This document shows, piece after piece, positions 23,297 through 36,100 of a stretch of DNA of 59,305 nt (positions are counted from its first letter, which is position 1; every line of letters begins with the position of its first letter). Under the pieces are notes generated by a model. It saw only the letters and a program-made list of their open reading frames with translations. It had not been told where the DNA came from and did no database searches. This DNA is from Ectocarpus siliculosus (taxonomy: Eukaryota; Sar; Phaeophyceae; Ectocarpales; Ectocarpaceae). The stretch covers positions 611,303-670,607 of the forward strand of contig FN649726.1 in assembly GCA_000310025.1 (NCBI GenBank), in the 5' to 3' direction. Position numbers and translations under genes: made by a program.

Positions 23297-26165
23297 ATGA
23301 CGGTGAAGAAAGGCTCCTCAACCGCGAAGGTCGCTTCGTCAGCTGACACAACCCTGTGGGAACAGCTCTTATCGCGAGGAGGTGGTCAGGCGTCTGCTGC
23401 CGCTGCTGTTACTACTGGTCCCGCTAGGGCCAAAAGCTCGAGCAGACCTGCTGTCCCCGAGACAGCAGGGAAGGCGACACCTCGTTCCGACAAGCTGCCC
23501 AAGAAGAAGCGCAAAGCTGTCGCCTCCGCAGATCCTAAAGGGGTGGGTAACTTGCACAAGAGCAACTGGGCCATGCTGGCTGCTGGAGGCGGCGCCACCG
23601 CAACTGCTGCTGCGGTAAGCAATGGGCACGCAACCACCGACAAGAGCAAGAAGAAGAAGGCGAAACAGCAGGGTAGCGAGCGACCGCGAGCCGAGATCGG
23701 GTCGAGCAACAGCAACGTCATGGCCACCACCACGCCCAACTTCTTCTCTGTCAACCGGAATACTGCCGTCTCTGGCTCCAGCAGCACCACCGGGGTCAGC
23801 GGCAAGGCCGGCAAGAAGCGTATACGGACCGCCGGCGCCGGCGTCGGCATAGGCGCGCTCACCGCGAGTACCAACGGCCATGCTCCCAACCACGTTACCG
23901 GAGGCACGCGGGAGGAGCACCCAGGGGCGAACAAGAGCACCAAGCGGCCGCGCTCCAACGTCCTTAACCTCGCCTTCCAGGCACAAAAGGAAGAGGCTGC
24001 CGCCGCTGCCGCTGCCGCCGCCGCGGGCGGAGCGAAGCACACCGGCGGAGTCAAGGGGCGAGGGAAAAGGGGTGGGTCCGAGCAGGCGTTGACGGCGGCA
24101 GAAAAGGCGCAGTACGTGGCGCTGGACTGCGAGATGGTTGGCGTCGGGCCTGGGGGCTGCCGGAGCGCGCTTGCGCGATGTTGCCTCGTGGACTGGGACG
24201 GGGACACCATGTGAGTCGCGGCACCTTGGTGCTTGACATCGTGAAACAGGGTTACGTAAGACCCTGTGGGGGTAAGGAGACATGCATGTATGTACATGAT
24301 GGGTTGCGTCATGTGGTTGCTGCGTTGGCTAGGCCATGGCACGGCTGCTGCAGTTGTTGTTGGAAATCAATCTGGCTTGCGTGCATCCACGTGTACCTCG
24401 TCTACTGCTGTGTTTATTTGTTTGCCCTCAGTCTTGTGCGTTCCTTGGCCACCTTTGACTTATCCTTCGAAACGAGCGGTATTCTGAAGCTGCTGTGCCC
24501 GGTACTTTGCCAGATGCCGGACTCTATTCATGCGATTCTGCTGTCCAGATAATCTCCTGTAGAAGTTGGTACGGGGTGGGATTCAATTCGAAGCGTGTTA
24601 ATTCCACCGTGCCCACAATAGCCACCACGCACTACATAGTTTTGGTACCTCTTTCCACGCGTTTCTGCCTATCCAGGCTTCACCGCCGCTGCCGAGGTGA
24701 TGACCCCCCCCCCCCGCGTCCGCGTTACGATTTTCGCGACCTTGACCGCTCACCCCCCCTGTTGTTGTGTTCCCCTGTCCCAGCTACGACAAGCACGTGA
24801 CCCCCAACGAGCGCGTTACAGACTTCCGAACCTTCGTTAGCGGCGTCAAGGCGAACCACCTCAAGGGAGGGGTGCGCCTCCGGCAGTGCCAGGAGGAAGT
24901 GGCGGCGATTTTGAAGGACAAGGTTCTCGTCGGCCACGCTCTGACCAACGATCTCAAGGCATGGATTAATGACTGAATGAGATAACACCAAGTAGGCCTA
25001 AATAAACAAAAGTAAATTTACCACAATATTTTCGTGCCTGCTTTGTTGTGTTTTGTTGGATTGTTGCTTTCTGTGAGAAGCTTTCGCGAGCATGTGTTTG
25101 GTCTTCGATCCGTTAGGTTTTTGTCGGTTGCTGGAAAAATAGCTCCATGTATAAACTCGCCTTCCTTCACGGCAGATGAAAGAGGGAGTGCGTGATGTTG
25201 TAAAGCCTCCGTTTCCCTTGAGCTTGTCACCCTCTTGCCCATGAGAGAGAAGGACAACCAGCCACCCAGAACAATGTTGTCGGTAGGCCTCGCGTGAGCG
25301 CTTCTTTGCACCGCACTCGGCTTTCCACGCCTCTCAAGCGCTCAGCTGTTTTCTTGCGATGCCACGGCGCTTCGACCTCCCTCAGGCTTTGATGATGAGC
25401 CACCCCCCGCGCTCTACGCGAGACACGGCAACATACCGACCGTACCAGAAGGCGCACGGTAAGGCCGGCGGCAAGCTGCGACCGAGGTCCCTCAAGCTGC
25501 TCTCCCAGGAACACCTCGACCGTCCCATCCAGACAGGCCAGCACAACCCAGTGAGTAGGTGTAGAGTATTCTTGTCCCGTTGTGATCATATAATCTCCCG
25601 CTACGAGTACCGTCGGCGTTGCCTGTGTGTAGCTGTTGGTTGTTTTGGTTAACGGTTAGCTGAGGTCTAGAATTGTTTTCGAGTTGAAAACATGTCGGGT
25701 AACCACCACCCAAGGGCGGACATCGAGAAACAGACATGCGCATGGCGACAGGTGCGGACAAAAACATGACCGCACATTTCTTGGCCCTAGAGGAATTTGC
25801 CGGCCACCCTTGTCGTTGCGGTTATGTTCGTGTTAGCAGCCGTACCGGTCTCGAATCCTACATGGTACCTTCTTACATCTGTACCGGTGCAACTGACGCG
25901 GACGACTTCCGCGGCCACAAACGAAGAACCCACGAAGCACATCCCCAAAAAACACCACAAATGCTTCTGCCACTCTCGCCCTTGTTGTATCCTCGTAATC
26001 AATGGTTTGTGCTTCCCTCCCCCTTTTCGTGCTGCGCGATAGGCGGAGGATGCCAAGGCGGCCATGGACCTGTACAAACTAGCGCGCTTCGAGTGGGAGA
26101 AGTCGCTGTCGGCGGCAGGAAAAATGCGAGGCCGAAAGAGTTTTGTGGACCAGCAAGGGCCCTAA
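23297..26165 (+). CDS. REXO4: REX4-type RNA exonuclease (DEDDh 3'-5')
   Basis: Four exons join in phase to 458 codons: 23297-24210, 24784-24958, 25386-25550 and 26043-26165 (TAA). The first 270 residues are a basic, Ala/Ser-rich, probably disordered extension with nuclear-type clusters (KKKRK, KSKKKKAK) and a poly-Ala run. The exonuclease domain then holds all five DEDDh residues: Asp277 and Glu279 in ALDCEMVGVG, Asp361 in GHALTNDLK, His416 in TGQHNP and Asp421 in AEDAKAAMDLYK. The REX4 family acts in the nucleus/nucleolus, and yeast Rex4 takes part in pre-rRNA processing. The ATG follows ACAACC and is the first in frame. Exon 2 must end at AAG|GCATGG, because the protein family requires NDLK-ALMMSHP; this is a GC-AG intron. 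Read-through there would stop after five codons, before the catalytic His. Confidence 0.95.
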
Positions 26166-27399
26166 GATGTTTCGGGCGCGGGAGTAGGCGTTCCAGTGGA
26201 GGGCGTTCAATTTTCAGGGCATGTGTGACGATTTGTGTCTCTGCGTGAAACGAGTGGTCCCGAGGAGCGACAAGGTTCTGACGCAACCAAGTGTTGAAGA
26301 GGGAATTGTCCTCGACAGACGTTGGGGAGATTGTATCTTCATGAAGGTGGTCTTCTCACAAGGGTAGTGTGTACTTTGGAACATGGCGCCAAGGACGTGA
26401 CCCCCTTTGACTCGGCTGGAGTTGGGGTTGGGGCGCCGGCTGTTGCTTTCAAGAGACGGTGGCTCTCGATTGCTCTGCCATGTGTGCTGGGTTGTCCATA
26501 TATGTACGTGTGCGTTCTGGCGTGGAATTTCGAAAATGGGAAAGCTGTCTTACCTAAAATGCTGCCATGGGCTGGCAACGGTAGCAGCCAGCTGTCGGCT
26601 TGTTGACAAATGCCGCAATTAGTTTGCTGCTGAACGTTGTGTGTGTTGCCTCATAGTGACCCTGTCAGGTCACAAGTACACCTACGAAAGAGAAAGTTGA
26701 ACTCTCTAGGTGTGTAGGCATGCGCGTTGGCGGTGTGTTGTGTGATCTGAAGGCCACCGCGACGCTCCAAACCCCCTCAAGGCAGGGGCAGGATACACTC
26801 GCCAAGGTTACCACGATATTTTTCCGAGAAAATCCTGGCGGTCAAGAGAACAAGATACCTGCCCGCCTACGGCCGTTATTGTCGTAGACTCAGGAGTAGA
26901 CCATCATGTTCGTGGGGCATCCTGTGGCGCACGTGATATAAACACCAAGTCCGAAGTCAAATGACAAGCGTTGTGATGAAAACTATCGACGTGCAGTCGC
27001 CAGAGGGAAGGTAGTCAATCGACGAACCATTTCTGGTGCGATTGCCAGCTTTTTGGAGGAAATACCGCCTCCCTCATTTTCCGAAAAGAGTGAAGCACAC
27101 GAGAAATTCAGATAAAGGGGCCCCAAGCAGGTGCTGTAGATGTGTTCTTTTTCTTTTTTCGAATCCAGGAAACCTCACTGTTCCCAATCACGACACAACG
27201 AGCCTTGCGAGCCTCCTTGTTTTCCTTCGATGAACACGAAAATACGCAAACACTACAGCACTCCACACTCCGGCCATGATCCTCAACATCCTTCGTACAC
27301 CCCATCCTACCACATTCATCCATTCGCCGGATTGGCGGAGGTCGGGCCCTCACAACCGGCTTGCGCCACGACACCTGCCGTACAACGGCAAAACGTAAC
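26166..27399. other. Convergent intergenic region
   Basis: This lies between the stop codons of REX4 (+) and TAF9 (-). No convincing frame or repeat was seen, and it presumably holds both 3' UTRs. No clear AATAAA signal was seen at a useful distance from either stop. Confidence 0.5.
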
Positions 27400-29326
27400 T
27401 CAACCCCTCTTCGCGTTTTGCGCCTGCAGTCGTCTCCGCGCGGCCTTCGCTTCAGCCTTAGCCCTGTTGGCCTCCTCCTGCTCCTTCTTTTCTTTCAGAG
27501 TAAGGGGTTTCTTCGTTTCCAGCCCCGGGGTAGTCTTGGCCTTCTTGTTGCGGTTGCCGCTAAGCGGGGACGGAGCTTGCTCTGGGTCCACGTCCATCTG
27601 TGGAGAGGGGTTGGGGCGAAAGTTTGGCTCGGGAAGAAATTCCTCGGATCGGCGGCGACATGACGCCTTGGGAGTAGGGAGCCGCAAGGGCAAGCAGCGA
27701 AGTGAATTGGGCAAACAGAGACAGGCCACGAAGAAGAAGAGACTATCGATATTTCAAGGCACGTGCGAGAAGAAGGTGGCGCGATTGGCATTCCGCACAG
27801 GTAGTGTTGATGCACGGCACAAGTTCCGAGTCATACCTGGAGCACATGACACTTTTCTCTGCGGCGCCAGCCTTGTCTCGCCGAACGACAATTGAATAAT
27901 ACCCTTATGTACCGATCGGACGGTCATGTGCACGGCAAAAACAAAGTGGGTCGCGCCAGACTATGTAGGTAGGCACACACGAAAAATCCACGCAACAATA
28001 CCCGCGAGGCAAGCAGAGAGAAGGGGATCTGACGTCAGGGGTAAACACCCAAAAGGCCTAAAGTCGTTGGAGAGAACGAGGTGGCGAACAAGCATGGGAC
28101 GGTCCTCGGGAAGGGCTTACCTCGCCCGCTTCATCGTGGACTGGCGGTTCTGCGTGTGCTTCCCACTGCAGGTTGGGGAGCGTGTTTTGGTATTGGAAGG
28201 GCGGCAATCGCACCCCGAACTTGTCGGGGATTACCGGCAACGGTATCCGGTTGACCTCGTCGGCCTGTCGTATTTGGTCCTTAGGAGAAGGGCAGGCGAA
28301 CAGATTCACGCACAAGACGTGAGAAAATATATAACAGCGGAGTCCTGCAACATTGCCAGAGGGTGGGGGAGTGGGGGTGTGTACTCAGAGCCGTGCATGT
28401 CGTAGCCATTAGACCATTGACCTCGCGTTCCTACAAAGCCGAGACGAAGCACGCCCGTTTTTCACTGGACCAGGTTTGTCACATGACCATGCGGGCCATT
28501 CGCTATTTGCTTGACCAGTACGGGTATGGATTCGCGCGCGTTAGATTGCTCAACCAACAGCCCCCATGGCGGCAGGGCCTTGGAACGCCATTCATGGACC
28601 CCGAAAAACGGGTGGGGATAGAACCCTGTAGCCAACATCGGGAAACATTTCTTGCGTCAAAAGTGGCAACTGCACCACCTCGTAACATGCGGCGCAAGCG
28701 CAATGTGGAAACGCTGGCCCATGTTGTAATGGGTTTGGCCACTGTCCGGGTGCGGAGTTTTGCGAATACGGCAAAAGGGCCGTTCCCGTACCTCTCGTGA
28801 GGGAGGGCCGGCGGATAACGCATCCTGCTTCTTGCGCACGGCTAATCGCACGTCCTGCATGCCGAGGTCGGTTCTCCCGGCGTGGTCAGCGTAGTCCCTC
28901 GCATCAATCAACACCTCGCGCGTATATCCTTGCACAACGAGAGTGATCAGGCCAGGTACGTTATGCGCGTGCATGTGCGTATGGTTTGATTGATTCGGAG
29001 AAAGGTGTGTGTGCGCAAACTAATTGACAAGGCAAGTCCAACGTCCGCAAGCAAACTGTTGTGAAACCGAAAGAAAACAATAGTGAATATTGGGATGCTT
29101 GGTACGTAGCGCTTCCGCGTGAAACCGGTGCCGAGCCCGCACACGTCACTGGGCACGCGTCGTTAACATTCGACCAAGACCACCAATACCGCACTTTGCT
29201 GCTGCTTGTGAAACAACCTAACTTACTGCGCATCCGATCCACCAGGTGGCTCACCACCCTAGGCTCGTAGGATGTCACCCCTGCATCCTTAAGAAGCTGT
29301 AGCGCGGAGAAGACAACACGATGCAT
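27400..29326 (-). CDS. TAF9: TFIID subunit TAF9
   Basis: Four minus-strand exons join in phase: 29326-29227, 28928-28792, 28279-28121 and 27666-27400 (221 codons with the stop). The N-terminal histone fold is clear (LLKDAGVTSYEPRVVSHLVD, YTREVLIDARDYADHAGRTD, MQDVRLAVRKKQ). The TAF9-specific segment NRIPLPVIPDKFGVRLPP follows, and spacing from EPRV to the next helix equals that of animal TAF9. The C-terminal 90 residues are family-variable and end in a basic helix (LTLKEKKEQEEANRAKAEAK). TAF9 pairs with TAF6 in TFIID and with its partner in SAGA-type complexes, in the nucleus. The start is the weak point: ATG at 29326 gives MHRVVFSALQLLKDAGV, but TTCTCCGCGCTACAG just before CTTCTTAAG is also a good 3' splice site, so a short upstream exon may supply the true N terminus. 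Confidence 0.94.
28370..28490 (+). repeat. Dispersed tRNA-like repeat, partial copy
   Basis: GGGGGTGTGTACTCAGAGCC through TAGCCATTAGACCATTGACC, TACAAAGCCGAGACGAAGCA and a diverged tail matches the first 110 bp of the copy at 18982. It lies in intron 2 of TAF9. Confidence 0.75.
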
Positions 29327-32300
29327 TCGACGCGGGCAAGAACGAGGGAGGAGAGTCTGGGTACGGTCAACAACCTCCTGTTGTAAAGGCCACGGTGGAC
29401 AACAGGCAACGCGCGGGGTGGATCGAAACCCAGGGGGGCGCATCGCTTGAAAATAATATGGGGCGGTTCCACCCGAAGAAGCCGTTCTTTGGAACCGGAG
29501 GAGACCAACGAAAAACAGAGGATGTTATGTTCAGCAAAATCCATGCCCGTTTCTCAGCCCAAACTTAACACCACCTCTTTATGGAGCAACTCAGAAGCGT
29601 CCGCTCGCTTCGCGAATACGTACGCTAAGCTAGATAAAAAAAACACGTTGCCACAGACCCGCTACCCTAGAGCCCCCATTTCCAGAGGGAGCTATCCCGA
29701 TGGAGAGAGGGACCGAGCAGCAAAGTTAAACCACATGTCCAAAATTGACCACGCGTAGCATACGTATATGACCCGCCAAAAGTCGAGTTCGCACTCACGA
29801 ACCAGAGCAACTCTTGCAACTGCTGTACTTGGCTTGTCCATTTTCTGTAGGAGTTCTGCACAACCCACCACGCCCTCAAAGCACGCTTCAGAACGCACGA
29901 AAGACAACGAACGAACTTCAAACCAAGGCTACAGTAGGAAGCCCGTTCCTCCGGTCTAGGGGGTAAAAAGGGGGGCGGGAAGGACAGGGGCACTCGTTCC
30001 AAAATTGCAAGATACAGTACCCACATACAGAATGCGTATGACAGCAGTTGTTAACAAGCGGAGGTTGGAGGTGGTTTGTACGAGTCAGAGGTCGAGGGAA
30101 TACATTGGAAGTAGTTCGTGAAGAGCCTCTTGGGTGATCGAAGTACTGCTGTCACATCGCATGAGCCCAAAGACAGGGAGAGAGCGGGGGGGGGGGGGGA
30201 GAAGGAGACTGGGAAGAGGTTTGGCAGCTAGGAGGTAGGCTGCGCCGCTGGATTGTTGTTGGCTATGCACATAACCACACACGGACTGCAAAGCTACATG
30301 CAATATATTAGCAGGTGTAGCACGAAAGGAAGACAAAGAGACGTGTACAGCAGTACTCGGGCGAACCGCCACCCCAGCATGACATGAAGCTGGCGGTGGG
30401 AATTACATGACGTCAAAGGTTGTTGTGCGCTACGTACTCTGTGTACTGCCGGTGCCTATGCAAGGGATGGTCTAAAAGCGAGAAACCCCAAACACGAAGA
30501 ACCGAAATTCGCAGTACCAACCACTACGAACAGATTTCCACTGCAACCCCTGCTGTCAACACTACGTACATGGTACACACTCTTCGGCTGGCCGTGGACA
30601 ATTCTGCCCGGGGTGCGGATGATCAGCAGTCATAATGCAGCGAAAGCAACAAAAAGTTGTACAACACCGACCCGTACCCTGACAATCGATTTCTCGTCCC
30701 GCTGGTCCAAAGCCGCCTTTGTTCGGGCCTGGGCTTGGTGGAGAGGCTCTCCTGACAACAAAATCTTCTTCGATTTAGACGCCATGCTTGCTGTGGTAGA
30801 CACGAGTGCTGCGCTTCTGTCTTGTGCGCCGCAGCCGGCAAAAACAGACCGGTCGCGGGGGGTCCGCGATGTAGAAAAGCAACAGGCAGTTTGGGGCGGT
30901 AGCGGGGGTGCCGCAAGGCTGCCCGTGTTCCGCCGTTCCGGCCCTGCACTGTGCTGTGCTGCGGCGGTGCAACCACGTCAGCACGTTTCAGTATCAACCT
31001 ACAACCTACCTGCATCTGTGGTCTCTCGCTCCCCTTGCAGGATCCCAAGCAACTGGCAGTCAGCAGCAGCCTAAGAAGGGGTAGAGGCGAGGCGGATGCA
31101 GGGGGTTGAGCTCCAGGTTGGGTCGTCCTACCACCCCCTGGCCCGTACAGCAGGCAACAACAAGGTAGGCCGCTTGTTGCCGCGTTTCAGAAGCTGAGAC
31201 GCACTTCAACTTCTGTTGCTTGATGTTGGATTCACCATCCACCATGCGTTGTAGCACTTGCGTGGTCCAAGGGGAGTGGCTGCAACGGCCGGTTACCAGG
31301 CGCTTGCTTTTGTGTGTGGTGATCGGACTGTTGCAATATTTGTCTTGGTCTGTTGCGCTTGGAACCGCGCCACGAAACAAAGAGCTCGAAACGCTCAGGG
31401 CGAGGTCAGTGTTTGTGTATGCTCTCTCGGTGCCGGGCGATACCGCCCGAGCCGTTACGCTACATGGAATGCCAGCAGGGCAGGATCCGCATGAGTACTT
31501 CGTGCTCTACAACCAGGAAGCGAGTTGGGGCGGGGTTGACCCTATCAAGTTCCAGTTGAACTTGGAGGGCATGTGCCGTTACGTGGTTTCCGAAACGAAA
31601 CTTTGTGCTTCGCACCACGCTGGCATGACTGATAACTGATAACTCAGGGTAAAGTCGAGGTCTTCTCCCCAACTCACTGCGAAGACTGTCAGCACATCCC
31701 CTTCGACTGCTGTGGTATAATCTCGAACGGATAGTGTTAGTGTTTTTGTGAATTGTAGACCAGGAGTGCCAAGCCGTCCAGGCTGCAGGCTAGCTACTGC
31801 AGTCCAGTTGTAGGTTGCGAATGTATGGTTGACACCGCTGCTGTACTTGTAGCTGTTTTTTTTCGACGATACTTGCTTTGTTTCCAGTGTTCTTTCCCTG
31901 TATCCTTCAGTGCTCCTAACCCTAACCCAAGCACCACGATTGATGTGCGGTCAAGCGTACCGTGGATAATGCTAGGTTGGCGTGTGCACTGGCCACAGCA
32001 GTCGCGGTACGCTACGCTACACAACAATATTTTAGTGCGTGTGACAATCGTGTTCCGAGATGGATACCACCCACTCGCCGACGCTGAAGTCGCACATTGA
32101 CACGTCCACGCACTTAACCAACACATCTTAGCAAGCACCCAAAGGCCAAAAAACCGGAACCTTAGCCTTCGGTCGGTAGGAGTTTTTCGAGAGGTCGCTC
32201 CGCCCGCCATCTTCGTTGCTGCTGCAGCAGCAGCAGCGAGGTGAAAATCTGCCTTTCATTTTGGCGCCACACGTGCTGTGACGGGCCACAACAGACCAGG

Positions 32301-33103
32301 CTGCACAAACACGCGTGCGTCCAGCAGGGGGCAGATGATAAGCAGGCTGCACAAACATGCGCCCATCAGGGCAGATGAAACGATGAAACATTCACGATAT
32401 ACAATGGTTGACGAGAACGAGAACTATATTTTCCGCGTCAAGACGCCAAGGCGTTCGCACTACTCTGTATCACTGAGGTGTTTCATTTTGAGAGGTGATG
32501 TACGGCTGCCGTGGGTGTTGCATGTCGGTAAGCCTAGCACCGAGGTGAGGTTGCCCGGGAAACGTCAGAATGCCTGTTCTGTCCTCGTTCAATACGTATA
32601 GACCCAAACAAAGCACTTAAATGTTCAACAGCACGACAATATGGTAAGATGGACAACAACGTAGTCACCATAGGAATCACGACGTCTTGTACCATACCAC
32701 GGTATGGTTCTTATACCTCGTCTGGTGATTTTTCAGGCAACCGATGGAAATTCTATGCATGTGACACCCCGGGACCGATGTTCAGAGCCAGATCACCCAG
32801 CAGCAGAAAGAGTGGCGGCACCGAAAATGACGGGCGTTGGAATAATCTCGTCGAGAGCTCGCCTAAGAACCATCCCTCGACAACAATCGTTGATGCAATT
32901 ATGTACCCGACTCGATTTTCGAGACATTGGTGTTTTCGGCGAAGCGCTTGATGGACAAAAAAATCACACGAGGGCGGGATGGCGTCTGTACATGCAGGAC
33001 ACCTTCGTACCGCCAATATTCAGTGGCCCATCTGTTCAGTTCCGCACAGCTTTACCAACCTCCTCCTCCGTTCCCCCAACACCCGATTGTGGCAATGTGT
33101 TAG
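29327..33103. other. Region without an assignable exon
   Basis: The NRF1-like gene needs at least one exon upstream of 33104 that supplies its ATG, and it should lie here. Frames such as 30613-31074 and 31220-31639 exist, but I could not match them by phase or family. The region has a G run at about 30188-30200, a short telomere-like CCTAACCCTAACCC at 31915-31928, and (GCT)n at 32218-32236. Confidence 0.4.
32757..32927. mobile_element. Foldback MITE-like element, copy 4 (degenerate)
   Basis: GCATGTGACACCCCGGGACC keeps part of one end. The interior (CAGCAGAAAGAGTGGCGGCA, GGCGTTGGAATAATCTCGTC) is the reverse complement of the interior of the copy at 40396, so this copy is inverted. It lies just upstream of the first modelled exon of the NRF1-like gene, probably in an intron. 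Confidence 0.6.
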
Positions 33104-36100
33104 GGCCACGAGCAAGAGCGCCAGGAACAGGCATCGAATCCGCAAGAGCAACAAGAAGAGGGAGGCGTTCCCTCCAAGAAGAAGCGTCGGGTGGGGGACA
33201 GGAGGCTACTGGCAGCTGTAGCAGCAGCAGCAGAACCGGCGGCATCATTGACTTCACAAGAGGAAGAAGAAGTAGGACTCTCTGACGAGCTTTTTGACGG
33301 TTACGGCCTGGAAGAAGTGCACGATGCCGGAGGTGGGGTGGGAGGACACGGGCTTTCCCTAGGAATTGCGGGGGAGAGCAACAACGGGGAGTTGCACGAG
33401 AACGGAGGCGGGACTGTTCAAGGGTGGGCGCCGCCGGGGCTCGGCGTTTGCCAACTCTGGGCTCAGCAAGCGTCCTTGCTGAAACGCAAGAAGGGTGAGT
33501 TTATCCTTAATAGGTTGTTAGATGTTGGTGTTGGGGCCCTGCCCCACCTCATGTCACGCGTAGTTTCCGACCGACTGCCGTTTGAAAGCTTAGGCTTCTC
33601 GTGATGTGTGTAATGTAGGCCTTTCGGCATGGCACGTTCGTGGCTGAATAGTTTTCGGTGCAGCAGTATTGGAGACTAGACAACACAAGCAAATGCAACA
33701 ACAACAACAACAACAGCAGCAAGCAAGACATGCTGGGCAGTTCGAACAGAATGAATGTTTAGGCGAGGGGTCAAGACAACAACAACAGCACCAACAGCAG
33801 TAGCAGTATAATTATCGACACCCTCGTCTCCCTCTCGTGCCTCCTCCTCGCCGGCCCGCCCAGCCTCCCCGGTCGGCCTCGGTGTCTCCGCTTCCTTCTT
33901 CTCTTCCTCCCCCTCCCCGTCATCCTCTTCCGCGGAGCCCCCTCTGTCGTCCTCGGCCGGGAAGCGGCAAGCCACCGCCGTCGGCTTCAGCGTCGACGAC
34001 GCCGTCCCCGTGTCCCGGGACGACAAGGCAAAGCTTGTCGGCGGCTACCTGGGGTCCGCCAGGCCGGGCTACGGGGACAAGACTCGCAAGCCGGTCTGGT
34101 GGGCGGCCGAGGTGCCCTGGCGGAAGGGAGTGAGCATCAGCCAGGTGAACGCATTCGATTGGTTGTCCTCGTCATATTGTAAGGATGAGGTGATTGCCGT
34201 TGCTGACACAAGATACCACACCCCCTAGACCGATTTTCGAAGCTCCACTACTCCAAGAAGAAGAGAAACGTCTCGAGGGAATGGTTCCAACGCCGCCATT
34301 TTCGGTACTGTCACTCTTCCGTCTGCGGAGTAATCGAGCTTTGAAAAATGGCCCAGGGGGCGTGATATCTTGTGTCACCTTTGGTACCCACGCGAGAATG
34401 GGCGTCGGCCATGGGGCTGGGTTTCGAAGAACAGCAGAACAGCAGTAGTGTAGGGTTTGACTGCAGTAGCAGGTTCCCTGGGAAGAAGCTGTGAGCACAA
34501 ACGCACCAAAATCCTGACACGTCATTTTCATCGTATTGCCCAATGCCTCTCTTGGCGCGGAAAAAAATACAGATGAACAACGCCACCCTCCACAAGCTGG
34601 TCGTCGCTGTCAAAGCGCACCAGAGGCAGGAACGCCGCGAGGCCCTCGCTAGCGGCAACGGGTTCGTGCCCGACAGCGGGCTGCTCGTGTGCGCCCCCAA
34701 GACCAAGAAGGAGATGTCGCGCCTCATCCGCTCCATCCAAGGTCAGTCCGCCAGTAGGTTCGTCGTGGTTTCGCCTGTTGTTCGTTCTACACGCTTGCTG
34801 TAAGAATAAAAAAACGAGACATATGATAGCCAACAACACAAGCATTCCCGGTTTCGGCAACCAAAATATGGCAATCTCGTCGGTATTACACCTGTAGAAG
34901 GTGTATTTCGTGTTGACATGCTTCTTCGCGAGCTTGGCTCCTAGTCCACGACCTATGGGCGTATGCTGCAACCAAACAACAGCGAGAAACAGCCAACGAC
35001 ACCGATATTCCCGTTTTCTGCGGCGAAACTGTGGCCATCTCGGCGTACCGCATGCTGAGCCCGGCCTTGTGCACTATGGAAGTCCCATGTCTTCGCAAGC
35101 GGACACAATTTTTTCGAAGAATGTCACGGGGTCTTACTAGCATCTCGTTCTCCGCTGTTGGTACACAAACCGTGCGTCGAAGCAGGCCGCAGACTTCAGT
35201 ACGGGAAGGACGGCAAGCGCCCTCCCTGGTGGCCCGCAGATGCTCCCTGGGACAGCGACAGGCCGTTGTCGACCATGAAGCACGGGGAGGTGACGAGTAT
35301 CTTCAAGGCCATGTGAGTGAGAGGGAGGGGGGGCGCAAACTCTTTGCCCATGCTTGAAAAACGCAGCGGATCAGTACGGACAGTACGGAGGTACTGGACT
35401 GAGAGATCGGAACGGTTTTGAATGTGAAGACAGCAGCGACAGTAACAAACACACCAACAACACAGAGAAACTACCGGAGCAATGTGTTTTTGCCGTTGAA
35501 GCTCGCACGACGCCGCCCTTTACTCTTGCGAAAACATGCTTTGCTAAATGAATACCTCCTTCCAGGCGGACATGGACCTGGCGTATCGCCCTTCCGAGTG
35601 TTGCCCCTGTATGTTTGCGAGAGCCAAATTCGTTGAAAGTACATACACATGGTTTACACACGCACTTGGAAACCGGAGCCCTCAAAGCTGTGTGTCGTGT
35701 TTATAGTTTCGTTTTGCTTCTCCTCTCCCCCCGTCGCACCTTTGGCAATGTAGGAAGGAACGATTGGCCATCGATGATCGTTCCTACAATGCTCCTTCCC
35801 TTTTCTCGAGGACGCGCGACCAATAGCCTAACCGCTGAGGCATGCAAAACACGAGTATGCCCTCCCTCGCGAGTTCACGATGGCCACACGACCGAACCAA
35901 TTCCCCGCCTTTCGTTTATGAACAGGATTCGCGAAGGGCTGTTGTTCGACACGGACAGCGGCGGCTCCTCCTCCTCCTCCCCCTCCTCCTCCTCCTCCTC
36001 CTCCTCCTTTTCATCCCCACCTTCGTCAGACTCGGACTCGGGAAAGAACGACAGCCTCGAAGGTCACCAAGACCTCCTCCTCGACAAGACCGGCAACGAC

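Noticed and set aside
30613-31639. Plus-strand frames of 153 and 139 codons as first exons of the NRF1-like gene
   Set aside because: They end in stops rather than phase-matched donors and show no relation to the downstream protein.
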